A stretch of DNA of 64,000 nt, taken from the NCBI RefSeq assembly GCF_001183965.1, contig NZ_LFZV01000001.1, positions 3,376,133-3,440,132 of the forward strand. The letters run 5' to 3'. Source of the stretch: Bacillus sp. FJAT-27916 (GTDB lineage: Bacteria > Bacillota > Bacilli > Bacillales > Pradoshiaceae). Both the position numbers and the translations under genes were made by a program. Every line of letters starts with the position of its first letter. Within the stretch, counting starts at the first letter, position 1. Positions 19,103 through 27,974 of the stretch are shown in pieces. The notes beneath the pieces were generated by a model. The model did no database searches. It saw only the letters and a list, made by a program, of their open reading frames with translations, and was not told where the DNA came from.

Positions 19103-19119
19103 ATGTGTCCAAGACACAT
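19103..19119 (-). promoter_or_regulatory. Inverted repeat in the sspE promoter region
   Basis: ATGTGTC and GACACAT form a perfect 7-bp inverted repeat around a 3-nt centre, 24 bp upstream of the sspE start. A GAATA that could be a forespore sigma -35 lies just upstream on the minus strand and a CATTAATA lies at the downstream edge. Whether the repeat is an operator or part of the promoter is not known. Confidence 0.3.
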
Positions 19120-19196
19120 ATTGTTATTCAAAACTTTTACGAGTGATTTAGGCAGCTTTTCGGAAAACTATCTATTATTTAAAGGAGGGCTTACAC

Positions 19197-19421
19197 ATGT
19201 ATGTAGGACGAGATATGACTGAGCTGTCAATGATTAAGAAGGAGGAATGGAAGGACTCAGAGCTTGAGTATTTTCATCATTCTCTTATGCAGATTATGCC
19301 TTATTTAAATGTTGAAGGGCATACGATTCAACGTGAGATTATCGAGGAAATTGAACGCCGAGGCGGATTAACACGCTTTGAGGCTGACTGGACACACGGG
19401 ACACGCATCTCTTATGACTAA
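19197..19421 (+). CDS. YfhS-position small protein
   Basis: A 74-residue acidic protein with AAAGGAGG at good spacing before the ATG, so it is very likely real. The C-terminal half IIEEIERRGGLTRFEADWTHG looks like a conserved short motif. The gene lies between sspE and mutY, where B. subtilis has yfhS (also about 74 codons), and I consider it the equivalent by position and size rather than by remembered sequence. There is no signal peptide or membrane segment. Function unknown. Confidence 0.7.
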   Translation: MYVGRDMTELSMIKKEEWKDSELEYFHHSLMQIMPYLNVEGHTIQREIIEEIERRGGLTRFEADWTHGTRISYD

Positions 19422-19423
19422 TG

Positions 19424-19456
19424 AAAAAAACAGTGGCGGATAATCCGTCACTGTTT
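19424..19456 (-). terminator. mutY terminator, shared with the convergent small gene
   Basis: AAACAGTGGCGG pairs with CCGTCACTGTTT around a 5-nt loop and a run of seven T follows on the minus strand. It overlaps the mutY stop codon and also lies directly after the convergent 74-codon gene. Confidence 0.8.
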
Positions 19457-20530
19457 CTCATTCATTAAATGGGCTTCGTAGATTTTTTGATGGGATACAG
19501 GCAGTGCGTAGTCTTTGAAATCCTCATCCCTCACAAAGGCAGTTTTTCGGCCCTCTTCTGTAAACCGTTCCACATTTTCTACCCTTGCCTCATAGGCAGT
19601 GATTTCCCAAACAAGATGGGAGAAGACATGGCTGATTTGTCCAATTGGACGAATATCTTCTATGACAAGATGATGTTCCTTGGCCATAATCTGCTTTAAA
19701 TCCTCCATGCCGCTGACCTCATAATTGGGAAATTCCCATAAACCAGCAAGCAGTCCGGATGACGGCCTTTTTCGAATAACCATCCTGCCGCTCTTATCAA
19801 TCAAGACAAGGGCACTTAATTGAACTGTCTTCGTCTTCTTGGCCTTTGTCTTTACAGGAAGCTCCTGCTGCAACCCTTTTTCAAACGCTTGGCAATGCTC
19901 ACGTACAGGACATAGCAGACATGAAGGCTTTGTCGGCGTACAGATTAAAGCCCCAAGCTCCATTAAGGCCTGGTTAAATTCAGACGTATGATCATGGTCA
20001 ATCAATTCTCTCACAGCCTGCTCAAATACTTTTCTTGTGGCAGGTTTAGCAATATCATCATAAATTTCTAATATGCGCGAGAGCACCCTCATGACATTCC
20101 CATCAACAGCCGGCTCCGGCAGCCCGTATGCAATACTTAGAATCGCACCTGCTGTATAAGGGCCAACGCCCTTAAGGCGGCTTATTTCCTCTGGCGTATT
20201 TGGAACAGTACCGCCATAGCTTTCTTTCACTTCTTTCACGGCAGCATGCAGATTACGCACTCTTGAATAGTAACCAAGACCTTCCCAAGCTTTGAGGATT
20301 CTCTCCTCGTCTGCCTCTGCAAAATCTTCAAGTGTTGGGAACCATTCCATGAACCGCTCGTAATAAGGTATGACTGTATCGACACGTGTTTGCTGCAGCA
20401 TAATTTCAGATACCCAAACCCTGTAGGGGTCTTTATTCATTCTCCACGGGAGCACCCGTTGTTCCTCCAAAAACCAATTTACCAAATCTTCTCTGAATTG
20501 CTCAATATTATTACTGGCTAACTTTTTCAC
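19448..20530 (-). CDS. mutY: Adenine DNA glycosylase MutY
   Basis: A 360-residue base-excision repair enzyme that removes adenine mispaired with 8-oxoguanine. The catalytic Glu is E42 in WVSEIMLQQT. The helix-hairpin-helix is LKGVGPYTAGAILS, with the catalytic Asp D143 in AVDGNVMRV. The 4Fe-4S cluster uses C197, C204, C207 and C213 (CTPTKPSCLLC plus EHC). A C-terminal NUDIX-like 8-oxoG recognition domain (about 225-350) contains LLAGLWEFPNYE. All key residues are intact. It is divergent from yfhP. Confidence 0.96.
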   Translation of the reverse strand: MKKLASNNIEQFREDLVNWFLEEQRVLPWRMNKDPYRVWVSEIMLQQTRVDTVIPYYERFMEWFPTLEDFAEADEERILKAWEGLGYYSRVRNLHAAVKEVKESYGGTVPNTPEEISRLKGVGPYTAGAILSIAYGLPEPAVDGNVMRVLSRILEIYDDIAKPATRKVFEQAVRELIDHDHTSEFNQALMELGALICTPTKPSCLLCPVREHCQAFEKGLQQELPVKTKAKKTKTVQLSALVLIDKSGRMVIRKRPSSGLLAGLWEFPNYEVSGMEDLKQIMAKEHHLVIEDIRPIGQISHVFSHLVWEITAYEARVENVERFTEEGRKTAFVRDEDFKDYALPVSHQKIYEAHLMNEKQ

Positions 20531-20714
20531 GTTTCCTCCTGGTTATGTTAAATATTCGGGCAAAAAGGGAATATAAACATATTAGAAATAAACTTAGCAA
20601 GGTTAATTTCTTCATTGTAATTCATCCATTTCGGTATGGAAAGTAATTAAAATATGGATAGTATAGACATATAGTCTTTCATCTAAGTCTGTTTGCGGCA
20701 AAGGAGGTTTTCAT

Positions 20715-21695
20715 ATGGATACCGGTACACATCTTGTTATGGGTATAGCGCTCGGCGGGCTTGCTACTTTGGACCCTGTTGTGGCACATAGCTCATACAC
20801 TGCGACTGCCGTTATGATTGGTACCGTTCTAGGCTCACAAGCACCTGATATCGACACTGTTTTGAAAATGCGCAATAATGCTGTTTATATACGGAATCAC
20901 CGGGGAATGACCCATTCTATTCCCTTTGTATTATTGTGGCCGGTCTTGATTACAGCTGCCGCCTCCCTTATTCTTCCGGAGGCAAATGTATTGCATACAT
21001 GGCTTTGGACCTTCCTAGCCGTTTTTCTCCACGTATTCGTCGATATATTCAATGCATACGGAACACAGGCAATCAGACCGTTATCCTCTAGATGGGTGGC
21101 ACTCGGCATCATCAATACATTTGACCCTTTTATCTTCGGGATTCATATCGCCGGCTTAATATTATGGGCATTCGGTCTTCCGCCAGGCCCGACATTTGTC
21201 ATGGTGTACATTATCGTCATTGGGTATTATCTTGCGCGGATTCTCGAGCACCGTTCCATTAAAGAACTTGTACGCCAAAAGATTCCTGATGCAAGACGAA
21301 TCATCCTCTCACCGACAATGCGCTATCACAAATGGAAGATTGCTGTGACGACAGGGGATAAGTATTATGTTGCGGTTGCTGAGAACCGGGAAATCAGCAT
21401 CCTTGATACATTTGACAGACATCCATTACCGGAAAGCCGTGTACTTGATGCGGCCTTGCAGGATGTGAACCTATCGGCCTTTGTTTCTTTCTCCCCGGTC
21501 TACCGGTGGGAGATCAGCTATGAAAACGAAATGTTCACCGTCAGGTTTATCGACCTTCGCTATCGAAGCAGAGGGCGTTATCCATTTGTGGCAATTGTTC
21601 ATCTGGATGATCAATTGAATATCCTTAATTCATTCACTGGCTGGGTATTCACTGAGGAGAAGCTCCAAAAGAAATTAAATATCATCACAGGCTGA
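20715..21695 (+). CDS. yfhP: YfhP family membrane-bound metal-dependent hydrolase (DUF457)
   Basis: A 326-residue YdjM/DUF457-family protein. The N-terminal domain holds the metal-binding histidines and aspartates: H6 in TGTHLVMG, the pair in SQAPDIDTV, and [10 protein letters not shown]. Several membrane segments (about residues 70-185) follow, and then a soluble beta-rich C-terminal domain. In B. subtilis YfhP has been described as a negative regulator of yfhQ-yfhP-region genes and its substrate is not known. The ATG follows AAAGGAGG. It is upstream of, and probably cotranscribed with, sspK (69-bp gap). Confidence 0.88.
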   Translation: MDTGTHLVMGIALGGLATLDPVVAHSSYTATAVMIGTVLGSQAPDIDTVLKMRNNAVYIRNHRGMTHSIPFVLLWPVLITAAASLILPEANVLHTWLWTFLAVFLHVFVDIFNAYGTQAIRPLSSRWVALGIINTFDPFIFGIHIAGLILWAFGLPPGPTFVMVYIIVIGYYLARILEHRSIKELVRQKIPDARRIILSPTMRYHKWKIAVTTGDKYYVAVAENREISILDTFDRHPLPESRVLDAALQDVNLSAFVSFSPVYRWEISYENEMFTVRFIDLRYRSRGRYPFVAIVHLDDQLNILNSFTGWVFTEEKLQKKLNIITG

Positions 21696-21763
21696 TGGGA
21701 AATATTCGCATGCCTATTTCATCCTCCGCTTCCCATACTAAGAGGGAATCTAAGGAGAAAGGC

Positions 21764-21934
21764 ATGATACAGATGAGAAATAAAGAAACAGGATTCCCTT
21801 ATCAGCATGACAATAAATTCAGGGCTGAAACAGCCCGCGCCAAATCCAAATATGCTTCAAAGCGCCCAGATGGCACTACCAATACCCATCCTGAGGAACG
21901 AATGTATGCCTCTAGTCATCGGGATGAAGAATAA
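21764..21934 (+). CDS. sspK: Small acid-soluble spore protein K
   Basis: A 56-residue spore protein of the SspK family. The diagnostic [16 protein letters not shown] is followed by [20 protein letters not shown] and a charged tail. I start it at the ATG 9 bp before MRNK because AAGGAG lies 6 nt upstream of that codon; the inner ATG would be too far. In B. subtilis sspK is a minor forespore gene at the same place next to yfhP. A terminator follows at once. Confidence 0.92.
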   Translation: MIQMRNKETGFPYQHDNKFRAETARAKSKYASKRPDGTTNTHPEERMYASSHRDEE

Positions 21935-21944
21935 GCCCAAAATC

Positions 21945-21971
21945 AAAACCGCCCTCTATGGGCGGTTTTTT
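21945..21971 (+). terminator. sspK terminator
   Basis: AAAACCGCCC pairs with GGGCGGTTTT around a 5-nt loop and TT follows. It probably also serves the convergent yfhH gene. Confidence 0.88.
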
Positions 21972-21991
21972 ATTAAATGAATTTACTGTTT

Positions 21992-22315
21992 CTATTTCAA
22001 CCTTTGTAATAAGGAGATGGGCAGTCCTTCCTCTTCTCCTTTATTCAGGCGAAATCCCCATGCGAATACGCCTTTCAAATACTCGACCTTAAAATATTCA
22101 CCCGGAGCGCCGTCAATCCCATAAATTTCACCCGGTTCAAAATCCTTCGGGTTTAAAGAATAGGCCTTTGCCATAACCGCTCTTCTCTTATGGACGGCAA
22201 ATTCATTCACCATCCCTAGCTGCTCGGCCTTTCTTGCCTTTTCATTTAATTCAGCTATTGTCTGTCTTAATTCATGCTCAGTCATTTCACTAAATTTCTT
22301 CTCTTCCATCCCCAT
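21992..22315 (-). CDS. yfhH: YfhH family protein (DUF1811)
   Basis: A 107-residue soluble protein of the YfhH/DUF1811 family. The N-terminal helical part (FSEMTEHELRQTIAELNEKA) is followed by a small SH3-like barrel (PGEIYGIDGAPGEYFKVEYL) as seen in family structures. Function unknown. The gene lies 9 bp after recX on the same strand, as in B. subtilis, so it is almost certainly cotranscribed with recX. Confidence 0.9.
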   Translation of the reverse strand: MGMEEKKFSEMTEHELRQTIAELNEKARKAEQLGMVNEFAVHKRRAVMAKAYSLNPKDFEPGEIYGIDGAPGEYFKVEYLKGVFAWGFRLNKGEEEGLPISLLQRLK

Positions 22316-22324
22316 ATGCCCCTC

Positions 22325-23155
22325 TCACAGTTCGTATTCTTGATTGTCTATCTGCTCTTTTCCAAGCTCAACAAACTTATTAATTAAGTCCATTTGAAAT
22401 CCTTTACGGAATAAGGCTGTTTTCATCTTCTGCCCATATTCCCGTTCTTCAAGCTTTGCATACTTACGATGAAATTTCTGTCCCATCAGTACGAGGCTTT
22501 CCCACTCGCTATCCTCATCCACTGATGCGAGCTCGTCCGCAACAGATGCAGCAAGCCCCATATTATAACCCTTTCTTGTTAAGAAAAGCACAGCTTTTTG
22601 CTTCGCCTCTTTGTGAGAGCCCTTGCTTTTCTTCAATGATTTTTGCGCCAAAGCCTCCGCATTCTCCCATTGAAGAGCTGGTGTATATTGCTCTAGAGCT
22701 TCATCCTGCATACTCACAGAAATTCCCTTCTCGCTAAGCTCCCGTTTAATTAAATCCGGTCCCTTCCTGGCAATATTCATCTGGGTACGGACATAAGCTT
22801 TGGCATATTCCTCATCATTGACATATTTATATTCTCGCAATTTATGCATGGCTTCATCAATTACGGCTTCTTCCCATTCTTTCTCAGCCAGGTAAGCAGC
22901 AATCTCTCTTTCTGACCTCATACGATATGACAGGAAATGAACAGCCGACTGGAAGGCTTTTTGAACATGGTCGCGATATTGAATCTCCATAATGGCAAGT
23001 TCATCAACTTCCATTCCTTTCGATAACCGCATGCGGACGAGGAGGTCTTCATCTACACTAAATCCATATTCCTCTGCTTTCCCCTCATCGGATAAATAGA
23101 TATTGAATCGGTTTTTATTTCGTTTTTGCTGTTCAATCTTTGAAATATTCGGCAA
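22325..23155 (-). CDS. recX: Recombination regulator RecX
   Basis: A 276-residue RecX protein, a modulator of RecA filaments. It consists of tandem three-helix repeats: SAVHFLSYRMRSEREIAAYL, the YVNDEEYAKAYVRTQMNIARKG region, and GISVSMQDEALEQY. The N-terminal beta-rich extension (about residues 1-70) is typical of Firmicutes members. The start is TTG with a strong GGAGGAGGTGA upstream. The length is close to B. subtilis RecX. It is followed by yfhH. Confidence 0.93.
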   Translation of the reverse strand: MPNISKIEQQKRNKNRFNIYLSDEGKAEEYGFSVDEDLLVRMRLSKGMEVDELAIMEIQYRDHVQKAFQSAVHFLSYRMRSEREIAAYLAEKEWEEAVIDEAMHKLREYKYVNDEEYAKAYVRTQMNIARKGPDLIKRELSEKGISVSMQDEALEQYTPALQWENAEALAQKSLKKSKGSHKEAKQKAVLFLTRKGYNMGLAASVADELASVDEDSEWESLVLMGQKFHRKYAKLEEREYGQKMKTALFRKGFQMDLINKFVELGKEQIDNQEYEL

Positions 23156-23285
23156 CCTCTATTCACCTCCTCCTTTAATGTAGCATAATGTGATTCATTC
23201 AACTACCGAAAGAAACATCAGCGGAATAGTTCAGGTTTATTTTGGAAAATATAGAGAGGTAAACTATGTGCAGGAGGAATGTGTA

Positions 23286-23414
23286 ATGGATAAGAAAAAA
23301 CGTGAGAGCATGAAAAAATCACTAACAACTACACAAGAAGTAATGTATCAGCGTGAATTCAAACGAGCTGACCGCGCAGGCGGCTTCAGCGGGCCAAAAG
23401 GCATTCGTCCGTGA
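23286..23414 (+). CDS. yfhE: YfhE family small protein
   Basis: A 42-residue basic protein of the YfhE family. The core TTQEVMYQREFKRADRAGGF is conserved in Bacillus and function is unknown. The start MDKKKRES follows AGGAGGAATGTGTA. It is divergent from recX and followed by yfhD, matching the yfhD-yfhE-recX cluster of B. subtilis. Confidence 0.85.
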   Translation: MDKKKRESMKKSLTTTQEVMYQREFKRADRAGGFSGPKGIRP

Positions 23415-23502
23415 ATTACCTGTATTTTACCGGTCTGATTCATGAATCAGTAGCACATACTATCCTTTGAGAAACAATCACTTTCCAAGGAGGGAACTTG
23501 CA

Positions 23503-23685
23503 ATGGGCAGGTATAACCATAACTTAGTTCACGCTAAATCCCGAAAGCTGACAGCCGACATGCGCGGACTGTCGGATGGAATCGATGTTGAATTCTCAGA
23601 GGCACTTGCTGACCACGATGATCTCGTGGCGCAGGAAAGAGCCAGAGCCGCCGATGAGCGTGCAAGGGCTCGAGCTAAGCAATAA
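23503..23685 (+). CDS. yfhD: YfhD family small protein
   Basis: A 60-residue charged protein. DGIDVEFSEALADHDDLVAQ followed by an Arg/Ala-rich tail is the YfhD signature. Its function is unknown. The start MGRYNHN is preceded by AAGGAGGGAACTTGCA. The gene ends in a strong shared hairpin with the convergent lipoprotein gene. Confidence 0.87.
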   Translation: MGRYNHNLVHAKSRKLTADMRGLSDGIDVEFSEALADHDDLVAQERARAADERARARAKQ

Positions 23686-23690
23686 AGAAC

Positions 23691-23714
23691 GGCCCGCTGA
23701 AAAGCGGGCCGTTT
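23691..23714. terminator. Bidirectional terminator between yfhD and the lipoprotein gene
   Basis: ACGGCCCGCT pairs perfectly with AGCGGGCCGT around a GAAA loop. The T-tracts are short on both sides. Confidence 0.7.
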
Positions 23715-23724
23715 CTTATGTCTC

Positions 23725-24240
23725 TTATGAATTTACTTCTGCATTTAAACTAACAGGTGTTAGACCAAGCTCTTCAAAGATATCATTGATCATTTCAGAA
23801 CCAAGGTTAAAGGATTCATTAGCATCCTCCAGCTTTTCTGAAGAGTTTCCAGCAAGGATCTCAGCTTTCTTGCTATAAGACGTTTGAATCGCTTCAGTCG
23901 CCACATCTAGGTTTTTCTTATAATTGCTTAATGCTTTAGGCACTTCGACTTTGCCAAGGGCATCAGCAGTTGCCTTTGCAGATTCAGAAGCAGCAGCTTT
24001 ATCCTCATCTGTCAGTGTATCTGGTTCCTCAGATAATTCATATGTATTCAATGCTGTATCATTTGCATTAATCGTGTTGGCTAATGAGAGGTAGAAATCA
24101 AGCATCTCGCTCTTTACATCCTCCTCTGATACTTTTGAATCATCTGAGCTTTCCTCTTTGGAAGAATCCTCTGATGAACAACCAACAACAAGAATAAAAG
24201 CAAATGCCATCATAATACTCAGTAAAAATTTGTTTTTCAT
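23725..24240 (-). CDS. Putative lipoprotein of unknown function
   Basis: A 171-residue secreted lipoprotein. MKNKFLLSIMMAFAFILVVG is a signal peptide ending in a lipobox (VVGC), so the mature protein starts at the following Cys and is anchored outside the membrane. A Ser/Glu/Asp-rich linker is followed by a helical domain of about 130 residues. I do not recognise the family. The start was chosen at the ATG in front of the signal peptide; an upstream ATG would add a charged extension. It is convergent with yfhD and divergent from the ABC-F gene. Confidence 0.75.
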   Translation of the reverse strand: MKNKFLLSIMMAFAFILVVGCSSEDSSKEESSDDSKVSEEDVKSEMLDFYLSLANTINANDTALNTYELSEEPDTLTDEDKAAASESAKATADALGKVEVPKALSNYKKNLDVATEAIQTSYSKKAEILAGNSSEKLEDANESFNLGSEMINDIFEELGLTPVSLNAEVNS

Positions 24241-24446
24241 CCCTTTTTCATTCCTTTCCATATTTCTATTGTGCATTTTATATCATACAACTATTTAAAT
24301 TGTTCGTAAACATCTGAATAATCTCGTTTTTACAATGTTTTTCGACAGTGGAAAATAATGTGTTAATCTAGGCATTTTCACATAAATATTGTACTATTAA
24401 ATGCGAGATGAACCATTAATTACAAACAAGAGTCAGGAGAATGACC

Positions 24447-26000
24447 ATGATATTATCAGTCAAGAATTTAAGTCATGGATTTGGCGACCGCGCCATCTTC
24501 AACGATGTATCGTTCCGTCTGTTAAAGGGAGAACATATCGGTCTTGTTGGAGCTAACGGCGAAGGCAAATCCACCTTCATGAATATTGTTACCGGCCAAT
24601 TGGAACCTGATGAAGGAAAGGTTGAGTGGAACAAGAAAGTCCGTACCGGCTACCTTGACCAGCATGCCGTTCTTGAAAAAGGGATGACCATTCGTGATGT
24701 ATTAAAGACAGCCTTCCAATATTTATTCGATATCGAGCAAGAGATGAATGACATCTTCGCAAGTATGGGGGATGCATCCCCTGAGGAATTAGAAACATTG
24801 CTTGAAGAGTCTGGCGTCCTGCAAGATATCCTTACTAATAATGATTTCTATGTCATCGATGCAAAAGTAGAGGAAATCGCACGAGGACTGGGATTAGATG
24901 AGATTGGACTTGAACGGGATGTCCAAGACTTGAGCGGTGGACAAAGAACGAAGGTATTACTCGCAAAGCTGTTATTAGAAAAACCTGACATCCTTCTTTT
25001 GGATGAGCCGACTAACTATTTGGATGAGCAGCATATCGAATGGCTGAAGCGCTATCTCCAAAATTATGAGAATGCCTTCATTCTCATCTCACATGATATT
25101 CCATTCCTCAATAGTGTCATCAATCTTGTTTACCATATGGAAAACCAAGAGCTGACACGCTATGTCGGAAATTATGATGACTTCATGAAAGTATATGAAG
25201 TAAAGAAACAGCAGCTTGAAGCCGCCTATAAGCGCCAGCAGCAGGAAATTGCCGACCTGAAGGATTTCGTTGCCCGCAATAAGGCACGTGTATCCACACG
25301 TAATATGGCAATGTCCCGTCAGAAAAAGCTGGATAAGATGGATGTCATTGAACTGGCTAAGGAACGTCCGAAACCGGAATTCCATTTCCGCGAAGCCCGT
25401 ACTTCCGGGAAGCTCATCTTTGAGACAAAGGATTTAGTCATCGGCTATACCGAGCCATTATCAAGACCGCTTAATCTTCGGATGGAACGCGGCCAAAAAG
25501 TGGCGTTCACAGGTGCCAATGGAATCGGAAAAACGACGCTTCTGCGCAGCATCCTTGGTGAATTGAAGCCGATATCCGGTCAGGTCGAGCTTGGAGAGCA
25601 CTTGCATATCGGCTATTTCGAGCAGGAAGTTAAAAACCCATCAACCAAAACGTGTATCGAAGAGATCTGGCAGGAGTTCCCCTCCTATAACCAAGCAGAG
25701 ATTCGTGCAGCCCTTGCAAAATGCGGCCTGACAACGAAGCATATTGAAAGCAGGGTAGATGTCTTAAGCGGTGGAGAAAAAGCGAAGGTACGCCTGTGTA
25801 AGCTCATTAACAATGAGAATAATCTGCTCGTGCTTGATGAGCCGACAAACCATCTTGATGTTGATGCGAAGGAAGAATTGAAACGTGCATTAAAAGCATT
25901 TAAAGGGAGCATTCTCCTCATCAGCCATGAGCCTGATTTCTATCAGGACATTGCAACAGATGTATGGAATTGTGAAACCTGGACAACGAAGGTATTTTAA
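24447..26000 (+). CDS. yfmM: ABC-F family ATPase, YfmM-like
   Basis: A 517-residue ABC-F protein with two ATPase domains and no membrane segments. These proteins act on the ribosome. The first domain has GANGEGKST, LSGGQRTKV and ILLLDEPTNYLD; the second has GANGIGKTT, LSGGEKAKV and LLVLDEPTNHLD. Between them a helical linker (about 240-300, KKQQLEAAYKRQQQE) is the interdomain arm that enters the ribosomal E site. Sequence and length agree with B. subtilis YfmM as I remember it. A resistance role is not indicated. The start follows AGGAG by 7 nt; the ATG 6 bp earlier touches that site. Confidence 0.88.
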   Translation: MILSVKNLSHGFGDRAIFNDVSFRLLKGEHIGLVGANGEGKSTFMNIVTGQLEPDEGKVEWNKKVRTGYLDQHAVLEKGMTIRDVLKTAFQYLFDIEQEMNDIFASMGDASPEELETLLEESGVLQDILTNNDFYVIDAKVEEIARGLGLDEIGLERDVQDLSGGQRTKVLLAKLLLEKPDILLLDEPTNYLDEQHIEWLKRYLQNYENAFILISHDIPFLNSVINLVYHMENQELTRYVGNYDDFMKVYEVKKQQLEAAYKRQQQEIADLKDFVARNKARVSTRNMAMSRQKKLDKMDVIELAKERPKPEFHFREARTSGKLIFETKDLVIGYTEPLSRPLNLRMERGQKVAFTGANGIGKTTLLRSILGELKPISGQVELGEHLHIGYFEQEVKNPSTKTCIEEIWQEFPSYNQAEIRAALAKCGLTTKHIESRVDVLSGGEKAKVRLCKLINNENNLLVLDEPTNHLDVDAKEELKRALKAFKGSILLISHEPDFYQDIATDVWNCETWTTKVF

Positions 26001-26007
26001 GCCTAAT

Positions 26008-26041
26008 AAACCCCTGCAGCAAAGCTTGCTGCAGGGGTTTT
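26008..26041. terminator. Bidirectional terminator between yfmM and the alcohol dehydrogenase gene
   Basis: AAACCCCTGCAGC pairs with GCTGCAGGGGTTT around AAAGCTT. It lies 8 bp after the yfmM stop codon and ends 6 bp before the convergent stop codon. Confidence 0.85.
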
Positions 26042-26047
26042 GTATGA

Positions 26048-27187
26048 TTATGGCTTTAAAATAACCTTTGTGCAGTCATCCTCATGCTCATTGAACAAGG
26101 AATAGGCTTTTGCCGCATCGGTAAGAGGCATCTTATGCGTAATGATCTCTGTCGGATCAATCTTTCCTTCTTCAATCATCTTGTATAAACGCGGCATATA
26201 ATGAATGACTGGAGCTTGTCCTGTTTTGATGGTGACATTGCGGGAGAAGAATTTCTCAAGCGGGAACATATTATAGGTCATTCCGTAAACACCGGTAAGC
26301 TGAACGGTACCAAATTTACGTACTGCATCGGTCGCAATTTTGATGGCGCTTAATGTTCCGCCCTGAAGCATTAACTTTTGTTCGATCTTCTCGATAGCAG
26401 ATTTCTTTCCGTCCATTCCAACGCAATCGATGACCACATCAGCACCGCCGCTAGTCAAATCCTTAATATAGCTGCCCGTATCATTGTAATCAATTAAATT
26501 AACCGTTTCTACTTTATTCATTCTTTCTGCCTGCTTCAAACGGTAGTCTAAATGATCAACGGCAATCACACGCTTAGCTCCAGCAAGCCAAGCAAATTTC
26601 TGGGCCATCAAACCTATCGGACCGCAGCCAAGGACAACGACTGTGTCATCTGGCTTCACACCAGCATGCTCGACACTCCATAAGGCAGTTGGAAGTACGT
26701 CTGACATAAATAAGACTTGCTCATCCTCAAGCTCGGAGGATTCAGGAATTACAAACGGCATGAAATTCGCGAATGGCACTCGCAAATATTCCGCCTGTCC
26801 TCCCGGATGGTTTCCATACCGTTCCGTATAGCCGAAATATCCGCCCGTATCCTGATGGGGATTGGATTCTGAATGATCGCATTGGCTTTCCATTTCATTT
26901 TGACAATAGAAGCATTGGCCGCAGGAGACATTAAATGGAATGACAACACGGTCGCCCTTTTTCACCTTTGTAACTTCCGGTCCAACCTCCTCTACAATAC
27001 CCATTGGTTCATGCCCAATGACATAGCCCTTACTGATTGGCATATTTCCTTGATAAATGTGCAAGTCAGATCCGCATATTGCCGTAGACGTTATTTTGAC
27101 AATAATATCATCATTCTTCTGAAGCTTTGGATCTTCTACTTCCTTGACTTGAATATCTTTTGCACCCTGATAAGTTACAGCCCGCAT
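26048..27187 (-). CDS. Zinc-dependent alcohol dehydrogenase, AdhB/formaldehyde dehydrogenase-like
   Basis: A 379-residue medium-chain zinc dehydrogenase that oxidises alcohols or formaldehyde adducts with NAD. The catalytic zinc ligands lie in STAICGSDLHIY (Cys) and GHEPMGIVEEVG (His, Glu). The structural zinc lobe has CGQCFYCQNEMESQC. The NAD fold carries VVLGCGPIGLMAQKF. Overall it resembles B. subtilis AdhB and other glutathione-independent formaldehyde dehydrogenase-like proteins. The exact substrate is unknown. The ATG is preceded by GGAGG. It is a single gene with its own terminator. Confidence 0.88.
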   Translation of the reverse strand: MRAVTYQGAKDIQVKEVEDPKLQKNDDIIVKITSTAICGSDLHIYQGNMPISKGYVIGHEPMGIVEEVGPEVTKVKKGDRVVIPFNVSCGQCFYCQNEMESQCDHSESNPHQDTGGYFGYTERYGNHPGGQAEYLRVPFANFMPFVIPESSELEDEQVLFMSDVLPTALWSVEHAGVKPDDTVVVLGCGPIGLMAQKFAWLAGAKRVIAVDHLDYRLKQAERMNKVETVNLIDYNDTGSYIKDLTSGGADVVIDCVGMDGKKSAIEKIEQKLMLQGGTLSAIKIATDAVRKFGTVQLTGVYGMTYNMFPLEKFFSRNVTIKTGQAPVIHYMPRLYKMIEEGKIDPTEIITHKMPLTDAAKAYSLFNEHEDDCTKVILKP

Positions 27188-27339
27188 TTTTCAGCCTCCT
27201 ATAATTTAGGTTCTCTTTCCTTATTCCCATAAGGATAGACGCTTATGCCAAAAAAAGGAGAAAAAGGCAGATAGGCGGAATTATGACTATTAACAGATCT
27301 TGCTAATTTAGTCATCAAGCCCGCCCTGTTTCACGCTTG

Positions 27340-27774
27340 TCACTTATTCTTAATCCATAAATACAAAAACCAGACGGCATGGTTCTGCTCATCCTTTGCA
27401 GCCCGTGTGAAGAATTGCTTTACCGCTGTGTTTGCTGCATGATCGGCAATGGTCAAATACTTATCAACCGTATTCTGTTCATCAATTATCGCCGCCTCGA
27501 GTCCAAGCTCATATTCATCCGGGCATTCCTCAATCAGCTCAGGCTTTGGATCGCGTCCAAATATTCCCGAGTAAAGCTTCACCAATTCCGTAAAATGCTT
27601 AATCTCATCATTCCGTATTTCAAGAATCCGCTCTCTTTCCTGGTCATTCGGAGCCATTCTTGCGAGCTTCTCATAGCATTTAACCGCACTGTACTCCCCA
27701 TCGATGGCGCCCTTCATTTGCTTGATTAACTCATCAACCGCCTGTTGCTGATTTCTCGAATAGTAGTAATACAT
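27340..27774 (-). CDS. Ferritin-like domain protein
   Basis: A 144-residue four-helix protein with a di-iron ferritin-like pattern. GEYSAVKCYEKLA and RNDEIKHFTEL give the first Glu and ExxH; EAAIIDEQNTVDKYL and KDEQNHAVWFLYLW give the second pair. It resembles rubrerythrin-type or spore-associated ferritin-like proteins of Bacillus. Iron or peroxide handling is inferred. The ATG follows AGGGGGG. It is the gene directly upstream, on the other strand, of the candidate RNA transcript. Confidence 0.8.
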   Translation of the reverse strand: MYYYYSRNQQQAVDELIKQMKGAIDGEYSAVKCYEKLARMAPNDQERERILEIRNDEIKHFTELVKLYSGIFGRDPKPELIEECPDEYELGLEAAIIDEQNTVDKYLTIADHAANTAVKQFFTRAAKDEQNHAVWFLYLWIKNK

Positions 27775-27939
27775 CCAGTTCCCCCCTAACGTATTCCTCC
27801 ATTACTCTATGACAATCCCCCAAATTAGGTTCAAAAAGCTGACGGTGTTTTCAATAAAAAATATGGGGTATATAACAAGTGTGGCTGATATGTGATTACA
27901 ACACGTGGTTATCTTATTAATGGACGTTGATTCCGAAAT

Positions 27940-27968
27940 TTGACAGAATGAAAGTAAGGGTATATACT
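27940..27968 (+). promoter_or_regulatory. Consensus sigma-A promoter of the RNA candidate
   Basis: A perfect TTGACA (27940-27945) and TATACT (27963-27968) are separated by exactly 17 bp. Transcription should start near 27975. No protein-coding gene on this strand follows before the terminator at 28237. Confidence 0.85.
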
Positions 27969-27974
27969 TAGAGT

